From positions 1-64,000 of the forward strand of contig CALFBH010000001.1 in assembly GCA_937951615.1 (NCBI GenBank): a DNA stretch of 64,000 nucleotides. Reading direction: 5' to 3'. The position numbers and the translations under genes are program-made. Below the pieces are notes generated by a model. That model worked only from the letters and a program-made list of their open reading frames with translations, made no database searches and was not told the DNA's origin. The DNA comes from an uncultured Saprospiraceae bacterium. Lineage in GTDB: Bacteria > Bacteroidota > Bacteroidia > Chitinophagales > Saprospiraceae. Shown here piece by piece: positions 24,786-33,446 of the stretch; position 1 is the stretch's first letter; each line of letters opens with the position of its first letter.

Positions 24786-27779
24786 TCACTTCAAAGCATC
24801 ATAAATCTTCTGCTGAATCCGAGGACGAATATCCTCCTTGCCCAACTTATAATTATGCATACTTGGGTAGGTTCGATTCGACAAAAACACATAAATCAAT
24901 TGCTGGTCTTTATCCGCCCAGGCACTAATGCCTGTGAAACCAAGATGCCCAAATGTATTGGGTGAAGAACTTTTGCAAATATTAGCCGTTTCTGAACGGG
25001 AAGTTTGCTTCATATCCCAGCCAATTCCACGTCTTGTACACTGTTCATGCCGATTGGTAAATAAATCGACGGTGGAAGGTTGAAGGTATTGTTTGCCGCC
25101 ATAATAGCCACCATTCAGCAGCATTTGAAAAATGACCGCCATGTCCTCTGCATTGCCAAACAGCCCTGCATGACCACTGACACCGCCCAGCATCGCTGCG
25201 CCCATATCATGCACATGTCCCTGCAAGACCTGACTGCGAAAATAGTTGTCTTTTTCAGAAGGTACAATGCGGGATTTCTCAATTTTTTCTAAAGGCAAGA
25301 AGGTCGTCGATTTGAGGTTAAGCGGGCTATAAAAATTTTGTTGCGCATAGTCATTTAGTGGCTGTCCTGTGATCTGTTTCACCATTTTACTGAATAGGAT
25401 GAAGCCCAAATCACTGTATTTATATTCTTTCGTGCTGCGCAATTCTGAATCATGGATACGTTTCCAAATCGTATCCTGATAAGTATTTTTCATGTAAATG
25501 TTATTGGCCACTTGTACACTATAAGCGTCCGATTTTTTGCGATGATACACGCTCGACATCAAGCCCTTTTTCTTGGTCAATGTTTCTTTATAAAAAGGAA
25601 TCCAAGGATGCAAAGCTGCGCGATGCGCCATCACATCTTTGATGACCAAGTTCGATTTATTGGTGCTAGTCAGTTCGGGCATATACGTCCCCATTGTATT
25701 GTGAATATCCACCTTTCCATCATCGTATAATTTCATCATGGACAGCGTCGTGGCAGCCACTTTGGTCAGCGAAGCGAGGTCGAATACATCATCTGTCCGC
25801 ATTTTGCGTTTTTTGGCTTTTGTATGGTATCCATAGGCTTTATTGAATACAATTTTGCCTTCTTTTGCTACCAATACGACACAGCCTGGCGTCGCGCCAA
25901 TTTCCAAGGCATAATTAGCAATCGAATCCACACCAGATTGCAGGCGACTGGCATCCAGTCCCACAGCTTCGGGGCTGGCATGTTGTAAGATTTTCAGGTC
26001 GGGTGTACTGAGTCCCATGCCGTATACACTTGCACCAGAAGCTGTAACCGGCAATTTTCCGTTCACACTAAATGCGCCGAAAAGAGCCTCGGCAGTAGCC
26101 TCCTGCACCATATCGTCTTCTCGATAGGCAAGCATAATATTATTGATATTGTCAAAATAACGCAGGCTGTATGGACTGCCAAAAACGGTCAAAATAACTT
26201 TGTTTTGAGCATTCAATTTGTCCAGAAAACTACGCACAGCCAATGGCACCCCAAATTCTTTTTTGGAATATTTGCTCATATCATGCAAACTCACAATCAC
26301 AATATCTTTGCCTTTCAACTGACTCAATAAAGAATTGGCTTTAGCAGCCGAAATTTCTTTTGAGGTGTTTAAATGCGTAACATTCGCATAATTATCCAGA
26401 GATTTTTGGAAAGGCGTTTTAGTGCTTTCGCCAATAGCCAGCGCAGCTATTTTTTTATTTTTCAAATCCTGAATTGGCAGGGCATTATCATTATTGCGCA
26501 CAATGGTTAGTGTATTTTCAATCAGTTTTCTTTTCAAGACCAAAGCCTCCGGTGTATTCAGCTCATTTTCTATATTATTCAAATTAATCGGCGTAAAAGT
26601 TTGCAAGTCGAGCCGATATTTAGATTTTAAAATTTTCTTCACGGAAACTTCTAGTCGTTCCCAAGTCAGTCGCCCTTCTGTCAGGGCTTTTTTGATGGCT
26701 GTTTGGGCGGCAGCTACATCTGGCGGAAGCAGCAATACATCATTTCCAGCAATCATCGCATTGACTTCCACTTCGCCCGGACCATAATATTTGGTCACGC
26801 CTTTCATACCTAGTCCGTCCGTGAAAATCAGTCCTTCATAACCCAGTTTTCCTTGCAATAAGTCCGTAACAATTTTTGGCGAAAGCGTAGAAGCGAGATT
26901 GGGCGTGTCATCGAGTGAGGGGATAGACAAGTGAGCAATCATCATGCTTTGCAGTCCATGTTGTGCCATTACTTTAAAAGGATATAATTCGACACTATCC
27001 AAGCGATTAAAATCATGATTGATGACTGGCAAATCGAGGTGCGAATCGACATCGGTATCCCCGTGTCCGGGAAAATGTTTGGCGCAAGCCATCAGCCCAT
27101 TATCCTGCATGCCCATGGCGTACATATAACTTTTAGCGGTGACGTTATAGCGGTCTTCGCCAAATGAACGATCATTGATGACCGGATTGTCAGGATTATT
27201 ATTGATGTCCACCACAGGCGCGAAATTGACGTGAACGCCCAATCGCTTGCACTGTCTCGCCACCTCTGCGCCCATGTCATAGATGAGTCGATTATCCGAT
27301 ACTGCCCCCAAAGCCAACTGGCGTGGAAAACTAATCCCAGCCTCTTTGAAGCGCATGCCCAAACCCCATTCTGCATCCATAGAGACCATCATCGGCAGGC
27401 GGGCTTTCGCTTGGTAGCGATTGAGTAATTCAGCCTGTTTGCGCGGTGTACCCTGAAAAAAACACAAGCCGCCGACATGGTATTTTTCGACTAGTTCTTG
27501 TACAGATTTTTCATGGTCTGCGCCCTTATTCGAATGCGCACGAACCATAAATAACTGCCCGATACGTTCATCTTCCGTTAGCACATTATACACCGAATCG
27601 ACCCAGTTTCGTTCTATTCGTTCTGCTTCGGTTGGCTCGTTGGCTTCCTCTGTTTCCGACTTCGGTATAAAGTGTTTGGGAATAAAATACACAGCAGCGG
27701 CTAGGGCCAGCAATATGGGTAGGCGTATCATAATTTTCCTGACTAATTCGTTATTGGATGACTTATTCTTCGACTTCAA
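24786..27779 (-). CDS. GH3 beta-N-acetylglucosaminidase fused to a serine beta-lactamase-like domain
   Basis: 997 residues. An N-terminal membrane anchor (about 18-37) is followed by a GH3 domain with the NagZ signature 'KHFPGHGDTDVDSH' (about 238-251), a GH3 C-terminal alpha/beta domain ('RSFLDKLNAQNKVILTVFGS'), and from about residue 600 a class C beta-lactamase/esterase domain with S-L-T-K in 'DLASLTKVAATT' (about 668), YSD in 'YKYSDLGFILFSKM' and 'GHLGFTGISAWAD'. This combination is known in Bacteroidota and points to peptidoglycan or muropeptide processing in the envelope. Its last codons and downstream sequence are duplicated at 24203-24303. Confidence 0.92.
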   Translation of the reverse strand: MKSKNKSSNNELVRKIMIRLPILLALAAAVYFIPKHFIPKSETEEANEPTEAERIERNWVDSVYNVLTEDERIGQLFMVRAHSNKGADHEKSVQELVEKYHVGGLCFFQGTPRKQAELLNRYQAKARLPMMVSMDAEWGLGMRFKEAGISFPRQLALGAVSDNRLIYDMGAEVARQCKRLGVHVNFAPVVDINNNPDNPVINDRSFGEDRYNVTAKSYMYAMGMQDNGLMACAKHFPGHGDTDVDSHLDLPVINHDFNRLDSVELYPFKVMAQHGLQSMMIAHLSIPSLDDTPNLASTLSPKIVTDLLQGKLGYEGLIFTDGLGMKGVTKYYGPGEVEVNAMIAGNDVLLLPPDVAAAQTAIKKALTEGRLTWERLEVSVKKILKSKYRLDLQTFTPINLNNIENELNTPEALVLKRKLIENTLTIVRNNDNALPIQDLKNKKIAALAIGESTKTPFQKSLDNYANVTHLNTSKEISAAKANSLLSQLKGKDIVIVSLHDMSKYSKKEFGVPLAVRSFLDKLNAQNKVILTVFGSPYSLRYFDNINNIMLAYREDDMVQEATAEALFGAFSVNGKLPVTASGASVYGMGLSTPDLKILQHASPEAVGLDASRLQSGVDSIANYALEIGATPGCVVLVAKEGKIVFNKAYGYHTKAKKRKMRTDDVFDLASLTKVAATTLSMMKLYDDGKVDIHNTMGTYMPELTSTNKSNLVIKDVMAHRAALHPWIPFYKETLTKKKGLMSSVYHRKKSDAYSVQVANNIYMKNTYQDTIWKRIHDSELRSTKEYKYSDLGFILFSKMVKQITGQPLNDYAQQNFYSPLNLKSTTFLPLEKIEKSRIVPSEKDNYFRSQVLQGHVHDMGAAMLGGVSGHAGLFGNAEDMAVIFQMLLNGGYYGGKQYLQPSTVDLFTNRHEQCTRRGIGWDMKQTSRSETANICKSSSPNTFGHLGFTGISAWADKDQQLIYVFLSNRTYPSMHNYKLGKEDIRPRIQQKIYDALK

Positions 27780-27969
27780 AATCTACTTTTATAAAAGGGT
27801 AAGCACAATGACTGAATGAGTGAATGTGCAATTCCATTCAGATATTTTATCAAACTACTTTAAATCTTCTTATTCATTGAGACGACTATTTGGGCTTGAG
27901 TGCTACAAAATGGTGTAATTTTTATCGAAATCCAAGTTTTTTGTATTTTGAAAGCTGGTTTGGGCTATT

Positions 27970-28560
27970 TTAAATTGAATTTAACGTTATACGCTTTTCA
28001 CTTTTTATAATGGCAGAGTTGGTTGCTCTGACGAGTATTCTATGCTTCCGTAAAATATCTATTTCTGAGAAATCTTCAGTAAACACAAAACTATTAAATG
28101 CTGCTATCAGATTGGGAAAAGAAATAATGGCTGTTACTCTTCGCTTTTGCGCTATAATGCCTTTATCTCTGAAATATTTCACCGTTTCTATAATCTGCTT
28201 GACCATGCCTCTGGGATAATCATATTCTTCTTTGAAAGCTGCCTGCAAATTATTCGCATATTTTGTTTCTACAAATAGAATCCAGTCCGAATTTTTACAG
28301 CTTGTAGGAAATACAACACATTCGCACTGGGAATTATGAACTCCTACACTCACTGGTAAAGCATTATCTTTAAAGCCATCAAAATATATGGCTATCGGCT
28401 GTTTGTTTTCCAGATATACATGTTTGGCATCAGCAGGCTCAGACTCCAGTAATTCAACATCACCACCGTTTATATCTTTATAATCTACAATGTACAAATC
28501 AGGTGCTTCGGATAAAATCAGCGTGTGGTCGGGTAGAATGGACTCGATTTTATCTTTCAT
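27970..28560 (-). CDS. Small PD-(D/E)XK-like protein paired with the second ATPase
   Basis: 196 residues, not recognised by name. The core 'QCECVVFP' followed 18 residues later by 'DWILFVETKYA' gives E80...E98-x-K100, the E-x-K hallmark of PD-(D/E)XK nucleases, then a helix 'GMVKQIIETVKYF' with a Q. Soluble, no signal peptide. Its start overlaps the ATPase stop by 4 bp (ATGA type), so translation is coupled. It has the same gene order and similar size as the 184-residue protein after the 5.4-6.8 kb ATPase, although the two sequences are not obviously alike outside the motif. Nuclease activity is an inference. Confidence 0.6.
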   Translation of the reverse strand: MKDKIESILPDHTLILSEAPDLYIVDYKDINGGDVELLESEPADAKHVYLENKQPIAIYFDGFKDNALPVSVGVHNSQCECVVFPTSCKNSDWILFVETKYANNLQAAFKEEYDYPRGMVKQIIETVKYFRDKGIIAQKRRVTAIISFPNLIAAFNSFVFTEDFSEIDILRKHRILVRATNSAIIKSEKRITLNSI

Positions 28561-29720
28561 ACTTCGAGGTAATTTAGCATTTCATAGTATTCATCCATGA
28601 TGTTATTCATGATGCGGTTGAAATAATGCTTGCTTACTGTTCCTGTATTTTCATCCTGAATAGATTTTATTTTTCCATCCTTTATTTCCCAAACGGAAAC
28701 CAATTTATGGTCAATCCATGATTTATGGCTCGGCAGTTCTGCTTTTACACCGTCAGGCATATCCTCTTTGACATTATAGCCCATCATGCAATTATTGAGT
28801 GCATAAAGGATATAAGGACTGTGTGTGGTTATAGTGATTTTGTGGTCTCTGGATGGATGATTTATTTTTTCTAATAGAAAATAGACCAAATCTCTTTGAG
28901 TTTCGGGGAATAGGTTTTGTTCGGGTTCTTCTATGATGAATTTTGAGTGGTGGTATTTTATTCGCCCAACAACTATTTTTTTTGCTACACTTACTCCTGT
29001 TTTTTCTTTTAATTTTCTCAATGCACTTAGTAGAACTTCCATTTCATTTATAGGGGTTGAAAATTTTTCATCATAAAAATCATGTGCGAGATAATGTACA
29101 AGCATTGTTAAGGGAATAACAGACTGCAAGCCACTCGAAGCATTTTTGAGAGAAATTTCTTTTTCATTTTTCAAAGTTAATATATCAGCATCACCACTTT
29201 CAATATGATGATAAGCAACGCCTAAATTCAAAACAGGTAAAGTTTTCTCTTCAGAATATTTTCTTTTGACATCATACCAGTCATACAAAAAACTCATGAT
29301 GTTGTCATTTGTTTCCTTGTATTTACCAAGATTGGGAATCACCGAAACAAAGTTTCTCTCGGCAGGAATGTATATATTTTTAGATTTTTGATAATCTACT
29401 TTATTGTTTTTGCTTTCAATGGATTCCTTCGCATTTATCCCTGTATAAGTTATTGAAATAAACTCACTTTCATAATTAATCAATGCGCCTCTGCGAAAAT
29501 AATTTTTATCAATTCTATGGAAATTTATAAACTGCTCTGAAAATTTATAATCATATCCACCATCCAATATATATCGTTTTTCTACCCACTGACAATAGCT
29601 GATAATTTTAGCAATGGTGCTTTTACCACTACTTTGTGGCCCCATTATAATATTGACTTTATTGAGGTCTATTTCAACATTATTTATCGGCCCTATATTT
29701 TTTATAGTTATTTTGCTCAT
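28557..29720 (-). CDS. AAA family ATPase (ABC/SMC-like), second copy of the module
   Basis: 387 residues. It starts 'MSKITIKNIGPINNVEIDLN', with Walker A GPQSSGKS at residues 27-34, the ABC-like 'LKNASSGLQSVIPL' segment, Walker B 'KFIIEEPEQNLFP' and the switch His in 'KITITTHSPYILYALNN'. It belongs to the same broad group as the ATPase at 5447-6811 and has its P-loop at the same residue numbers. The partner is the nuclease-like gene overlapping its end. AT-rich and lysine/asparagine-rich. A TAnnTTTG box is 23 bp upstream. Defence function is inferred from this class of ATPase-effector pairs. Confidence 0.8.
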   Translation of the reverse strand: MSKITIKNIGPINNVEIDLNKVNIIMGPQSSGKSTIAKIISYCQWVEKRYILDGGYDYKFSEQFINFHRIDKNYFRRGALINYESEFISITYTGINAKESIESKNNKVDYQKSKNIYIPAERNFVSVIPNLGKYKETNDNIMSFLYDWYDVKRKYSEEKTLPVLNLGVAYHHIESGDADILTLKNEKEISLKNASSGLQSVIPLTMLVHYLAHDFYDEKFSTPINEMEVLLSALRKLKEKTGVSVAKKIVVGRIKYHHSKFIIEEPEQNLFPETQRDLVYFLLEKINHPSRDHKITITTHSPYILYALNNCMMGYNVKEDMPDGVKAELPSHKSWIDHKLVSVWEIKDGKIKSIQDENTGTVSKHYFNRIMNNIMDEYYEMLNYLEV

Positions 29721-29742
29721 GTATTCGCATTATAATTAAATA

Positions 29743-29750
29743 CAAATTTA
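29743..29750 (-). promoter_or_regulatory. Putative -7 box of the second ATPase pair
   Basis: TAAATTTG on the minus strand, exact TAnnTTTG match, 23 bp before the ATPase start codon. Confidence 0.4.
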
Positions 29751-29851
29751 CACTATATTTTTGTGTTTTGGAACTTTCCTTCTCGCACCTCAGATAAGTA
29801 TCTGAAAAAGTAGCCCTACACACATATCGCGATAGCTTTGGAATTTTTACC

Positions 29852-31222
29852 CTAATGGGTTTCCTCAGGATTCTCAAAACTAATCCCCGACGAAAACAAC
29901 CTGAAATTCTCCACCGTTTTCAGATGCATATCTTTGTCATGTACATTACGTACCAAATCTTGAATTGGGTCAGCATCGGGAGGCAATTCAAAATATTCAG
30001 GCTGGTCATAGCCTGTTTGGAATGGTGCCTGATACCATTTATTATTTCGCATCAAAAAGCGGGTTTCTTCGATAAGAAAACAAATTTGATTATAGCGATA
30101 TTTGTCCAGCGTTTTGCCTCGACTATTATACCAAAAAGACTGCATAATCGGCTTTGAAGCTTCCGGTTCGTGTACCATTGATGGACCCGCTTGTTCCTGC
30201 CCTGTCGCCCGCAGGATGCTGTTGAAAATATGGCGGGTACTCACGGTTTCATCAATTGTTCTGGCAGTGTCCTCTTTATGGTCGAGCCAAAACATCGGGA
30301 CTTTATTTCCAGCATCCGTTACATTACTAAAATGATAAGACCAGCCCGTTTCTCCAAAATTTTCGCCGTGATCGGCACCAAAAATGACCAGATTATCGGT
30401 GTCTTTGTGCATTTCTTCGCAAAAATCATTCACCCCACCTGCAATAGATTTCCAAGCGTCCTGTTGTCTGCCTTTCAGCACCTTTAGCATATCGGCTTTA
30501 ATCGTTTCTTTATCTGTCGTCAGAAAAGTCTGATTGGCTATGTGAAATAAAGAAGTCACTTCCCGTAATTTGCGATACACGCCATTAGACGTCAGTTGAA
30601 AAGTCGGTGCAATATGATATGGAAAATGCGTTTCCATCAAATTGAGAAAAATAAAACTGCTTTCGCCTTTTGCCTCGTTTTCACGAATAATCGTCCGCGC
30701 CTGATGAAAAACATCTTCATAAGTATTTTGCAACCAAGTTGATGCTGTTTCGAGGTCGGAGGTCATCCTTTGCATCAGCATGTCTTTGGAGAGTATTTTC
30801 TTACGCAAACGCGGTTTGCCAATCAGTACCAACATCTGCTGTAATCGGTTGAATTTTGGATCAACCAGTTTCCAAATCCTTCGTACTTCATCAAACCCCC
30901 GATGCAAACCAAAAATATCCGTTGTGGCAATATTTGCGGTCACCTGATACGTATTATAGCCTGCCGCTTTCATTTTTTCTGCCAGCGTAGGAATATCCTG
31001 ATGAATGGAACGAGTCTGCGAAGTTGCACCATGTTCATGTGGCATCAGTCCAGTAAATAAGGAAGCCGTAGCAGGCAGTGTCCAACACCCGGCAGAGCGT
31101 GCTTCGGTGAATTGCGTCGAGTGCTTCTGCACATAAGGCATCCCAATTCCGGCATCATACACGCTATCAAAACGCAGACTGTCGGCAACGAGGAAGATGA
31201 TATTTTTTGGCTTGTCTGACAT
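29852..31222 (-). CDS. Sulfatase-superfamily hydrolase with an atypical nucleophile
   Basis: 456 residues of the alkaline phosphatase/sulfatase fold. The first metal site is in 'IIFLVADSLRFDS' (D14), the second in 'LVIFGADHGENFGE'. The nucleophile region reads 'AGCWTLPATASLFTG' (residues 45-59): at the C/S-x-P-x-R position it has T48-L-P-A-T, so neither a formylglycine precursor nor its arginine is present. Threonine nucleophiles occur in phosphoethanolamine and glycerol-phosphate transferases of this fold, so a phosphoester substrate is more likely than a sulfate ester. No signal peptide, so cytoplasmic. Transcribed alone from a possible TAnnTTTG promoter. Confidence 0.82.
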   Translation of the reverse strand: MSDKPKNIIFLVADSLRFDSVYDAGIGMPYVQKHSTQFTEARSAGCWTLPATASLFTGLMPHEHGATSQTRSIHQDIPTLAEKMKAAGYNTYQVTANIATTDIFGLHRGFDEVRRIWKLVDPKFNRLQQMLVLIGKPRLRKKILSKDMLMQRMTSDLETASTWLQNTYEDVFHQARTIIRENEAKGESSFIFLNLMETHFPYHIAPTFQLTSNGVYRKLREVTSLFHIANQTFLTTDKETIKADMLKVLKGRQQDAWKSIAGGVNDFCEEMHKDTDNLVIFGADHGENFGETGWSYHFSNVTDAGNKVPMFWLDHKEDTARTIDETVSTRHIFNSILRATGQEQAGPSMVHEPEASKPIMQSFWYNSRGKTLDKYRYNQICFLIEETRFLMRNNKWYQAPFQTGYDQPEYFELPPDADPIQDLVRNVHDKDMHLKTVENFRLFSSGISFENPEETH

Positions 31223-31245
31223 ATATTTTCAATAAAAATAAGCGG

Positions 31246-31253
31246 CAAATATA
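31246..31253 (-). promoter_or_regulatory. Putative -7 box of the sulfatase-like gene
   Basis: TATATTTG on the minus strand, exact TAnnTTTG match, 24 bp upstream of the start codon. Confidence 0.4.
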
Positions 31254-31425
31254 CCACGATTAGCCGCATTGAAGAATCATTTTTTCACTTAGTTCAATAT
31301 ATTTTAATATCGTAACCTTAAAATTTTAAGATAAGTCCGAACAAGCTGCAACCTTTTCCTGTTCATATACTATCTAAAATTATTGTAACTTTACTCCATC
31401 ATTTATCATAGAAATAAATCTTATT

Positions 31426-31668
31426 ATGAATATAATGCTTCTTTTTGGGATTCCAGGTGGCATGGAATGGGTCATCATTCTTTTTGTAGTGCTACTGCTT
31501 TTTGGAGGTAAAAAAATACCTGAACTCATGCGCGGACTCGGCAAAGGTATTCGTGAATTTAACAGTGCTAAAGCGACCGTTGAGGACGAAATTAAGCGCG
31601 GTATAAAGGAAAGCGAAGCCGAAGAAATGGAAAAAATAGCGGAAAAAGCCAAGAAGGTGAACGAATAA
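31426..31668 (+). CDS. tatA: Twin-arginine translocase subunit TatA/E
   Basis: 80 residues: a short N-terminal transmembrane helix ('[22 protein letters not shown]'-type, residues about 13-30), the hinge FGGKKIP and an amphipathic helix '[23 protein letters not shown]'-like, then a charged tail. It forms the pore for folded proteins carrying RR signal peptides. tatC is not in the window. The start may be M1 (31426) or M4. Followed by gatA on the same strand after 155 bp. Confidence 0.93.
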   Translation: MNIMLLFGIPGGMEWVIILFVVLLLFGGKKIPELMRGLGKGIREFNSAKATVEDEIKRGIKESEAEEMEKIAEKAKKVNE

Positions 31669-31776
31669 TCTCCTGAATTTTACTTCGATTTCAGAATAAA
31701 ACACCTTATCCACAGGCTTTTCCACAGCCGAACAAAATTTTAGTCAACTTTCCGAGCAATGTATTGGAAAAAGACA

Positions 31777-31784
31777 TACTTTTG
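31777..31784 (+). promoter_or_regulatory. Putative -7 box of gatA
   Basis: TACTTTTG, exact TAnnTTTG match, 40 bp upstream of the GTG at 31824. A TTG at 31764 in the gatA frame lies upstream of this box and would then not be in the transcript. Confidence 0.45.
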
Positions 31785-31823
31785 CTGTTCTGTACACAAA
31801 AGAAATGTGTCTTTTTTCAAAAC

Positions 31824-33257
31824 GTGAATACTTTACAACACATACAAGCAAATTTAAAAGCAGGGCAAACCACGCTGACCAATATCGTGGAACAATACCT
31901 TGTGCGTATTGAGGAAACTCAAGACCTGAATGTTTATGTAGAAGTATTTGCAGCAGAGGCACGCCAAAGGGCAGCCGAACTCGACAGAAAACTCGCAGAA
32001 ACGCCAAATCAAATCGGCAGATTGTTTGGAGTGGTCTTGTCTATCAAAGACGTTTTATGTTATAAAGGACATAAAGTCACTGCTGCTTCCAAGATATTGG
32101 AAGGTTTTGAATCGCTATATACGGCAACGGCTGTAGAACGATTATTGGCAGAAGATGCGATTATCATTGGGAGAACCAACTGCGACCAATTCGCAATGGG
32201 GTCGACAAATGAAAACTCGGTCTATGGTCCAACGCTCAATGCTGCCGATCCCACCAAAGTACCAGGTGGGTCTTCTGGTGGCTCGGCCGTGTCTGTTCAG
32301 GCAGATACTTGTTTGTTATCGCTTGGCTCGGATACAGGAGGCTCTGTAAGACAACCCGCAGCTTTTTGTGGGCTGGTGGGTTTGAAGCCGACTTATGGGC
32401 GCATTTCGCGTTATGGCTTACTGGCTTATGCCTCGTCTTTCGATCAGATTGGCATTTTTGGCAAAAGCGTGGAAGATGTAGCACTGCTGCTTGAAATCAT
32501 GGCAGGCGAAGACAAAATGGACAGCACATCAAGTCGGAAAGCTGTAGAGGCTTACGCCATACATACTGATTATACTAAGAAAGCAAAAATTGCCTATTTC
32601 GATACGGCAATCAATCATACTAGCATCGACCCTGACATTCGCCAGCAAACACTGGCATTTATTGACCGACTGAAAGCAGACGGGCATAGGGTAGAAGCAG
32701 TGGATTTTCCGTATCTGGATTATATCATCCCTGCTTATTATGTTTTGACAACGGCAGAGGCTTCTTCCAATCTTTCTCGCTACGATGGCATTCGCTACGG
32801 CTACCGCCATCCCGAAGCAGGAACGTTGCAGGAGACTTACGAAAAATCGCGTAGTGAAGGCTTTAGTAAGGAAGTGAAGCGCAGAATTATGTTGGGTACT
32901 TTTGTTTTGAGTGCTGGATATTATGATGCTTATTACGCGAAAGCGCAAAAAGTACGCCGCCTAATACAGGATAAAACAAAGGAAATTCTCAGTGAATACG
33001 ATTTTATTCTGATGCCGACCAGCCCTTCTCCGGCTTTTGACTTGGGTGAAAAGACAAAAGATCCTGTGGCGATGTATTTGGCTGACATATATACCGTTCA
33101 AGCCAATATGACAGGTATTCCGGCCATTAATTTGCCGCTTGGTACACATAAAAGTGGCTTACCCATTGGCATACAGCTCATGGCGAATATGTTTGAAGAA
33201 GCTGACTTATTGGCGTTTTCAAAATATATTGAACAGCTAAACAGACAGCAAGTTTGA
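31824..33257 (+). CDS. gatA: Glutamyl/aspartyl-tRNA amidotransferase subunit A
   Basis: 477 residues from GTG 31824 (reading NTLQHIQANLKAGQ); the family start is at this helix, so the 20 residues possible upstream are unlikely. Amidase-signature enzyme that supplies ammonia to convert Glu-tRNA(Gln) or Asp-tRNA(Asn) to the correct amide. The catalytic triad regions are visible: K in 'SIKDVLCYKG', the cis-Ser in 'PGGSSGGSAVSVQ' and the nucleophile Ser in 'SDTGGSVRQPAAFCG' near residue 172. gatB and gatC are elsewhere. Complete and of normal length. Confidence 0.93.
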   Translation: MNTLQHIQANLKAGQTTLTNIVEQYLVRIEETQDLNVYVEVFAAEARQRAAELDRKLAETPNQIGRLFGVVLSIKDVLCYKGHKVTAASKILEGFESLYTATAVERLLAEDAIIIGRTNCDQFAMGSTNENSVYGPTLNAADPTKVPGGSSGGSAVSVQADTCLLSLGSDTGGSVRQPAAFCGLVGLKPTYGRISRYGLLAYASSFDQIGIFGKSVEDVALLLEIMAGEDKMDSTSSRKAVEAYAIHTDYTKKAKIAYFDTAINHTSIDPDIRQQTLAFIDRLKADGHRVEAVDFPYLDYIIPAYYVLTTAEASSNLSRYDGIRYGYRHPEAGTLQETYEKSRSEGFSKEVKRRIMLGTFVLSAGYYDAYYAKAQKVRRLIQDKTKEILSEYDFILMPTSPSPAFDLGEKTKDPVAMYLADIYTVQANMTGIPAINLPLGTHKSGLPIGIQLMANMFEEADLLAFSKYIEQLNRQQV

Positions 33258-33401
33258 AATTATTTTTAAAAAATTACCAACAAAAATGATATTGATAATC
33301 AGTTTATTAACACAAAATAGTTAAAATACGAATAAGTTATAAACAACATTTATTAATATCAAACGTATAAAACGACAAAACCTCTTAAAACGGCCTGATT
33401 T

Positions 33402-33432
33402 TTTCTTATAGAAAAAACTCATTTATAAGAAA
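33402..33432 (+). promoter_or_regulatory. Hairpin in the leader of the transglycosylase gene
   Basis: TTTCTTATA (33402-33410) is exactly inverted as TATAAGAAA (33424-33432) with a 13-base loop, ending 14 bp before the ATG. It could affect translation or mRNA stability. The purpose is unknown. Confidence 0.35.
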
Positions 33433-33446
33433 CAGGTTATTGTTTA

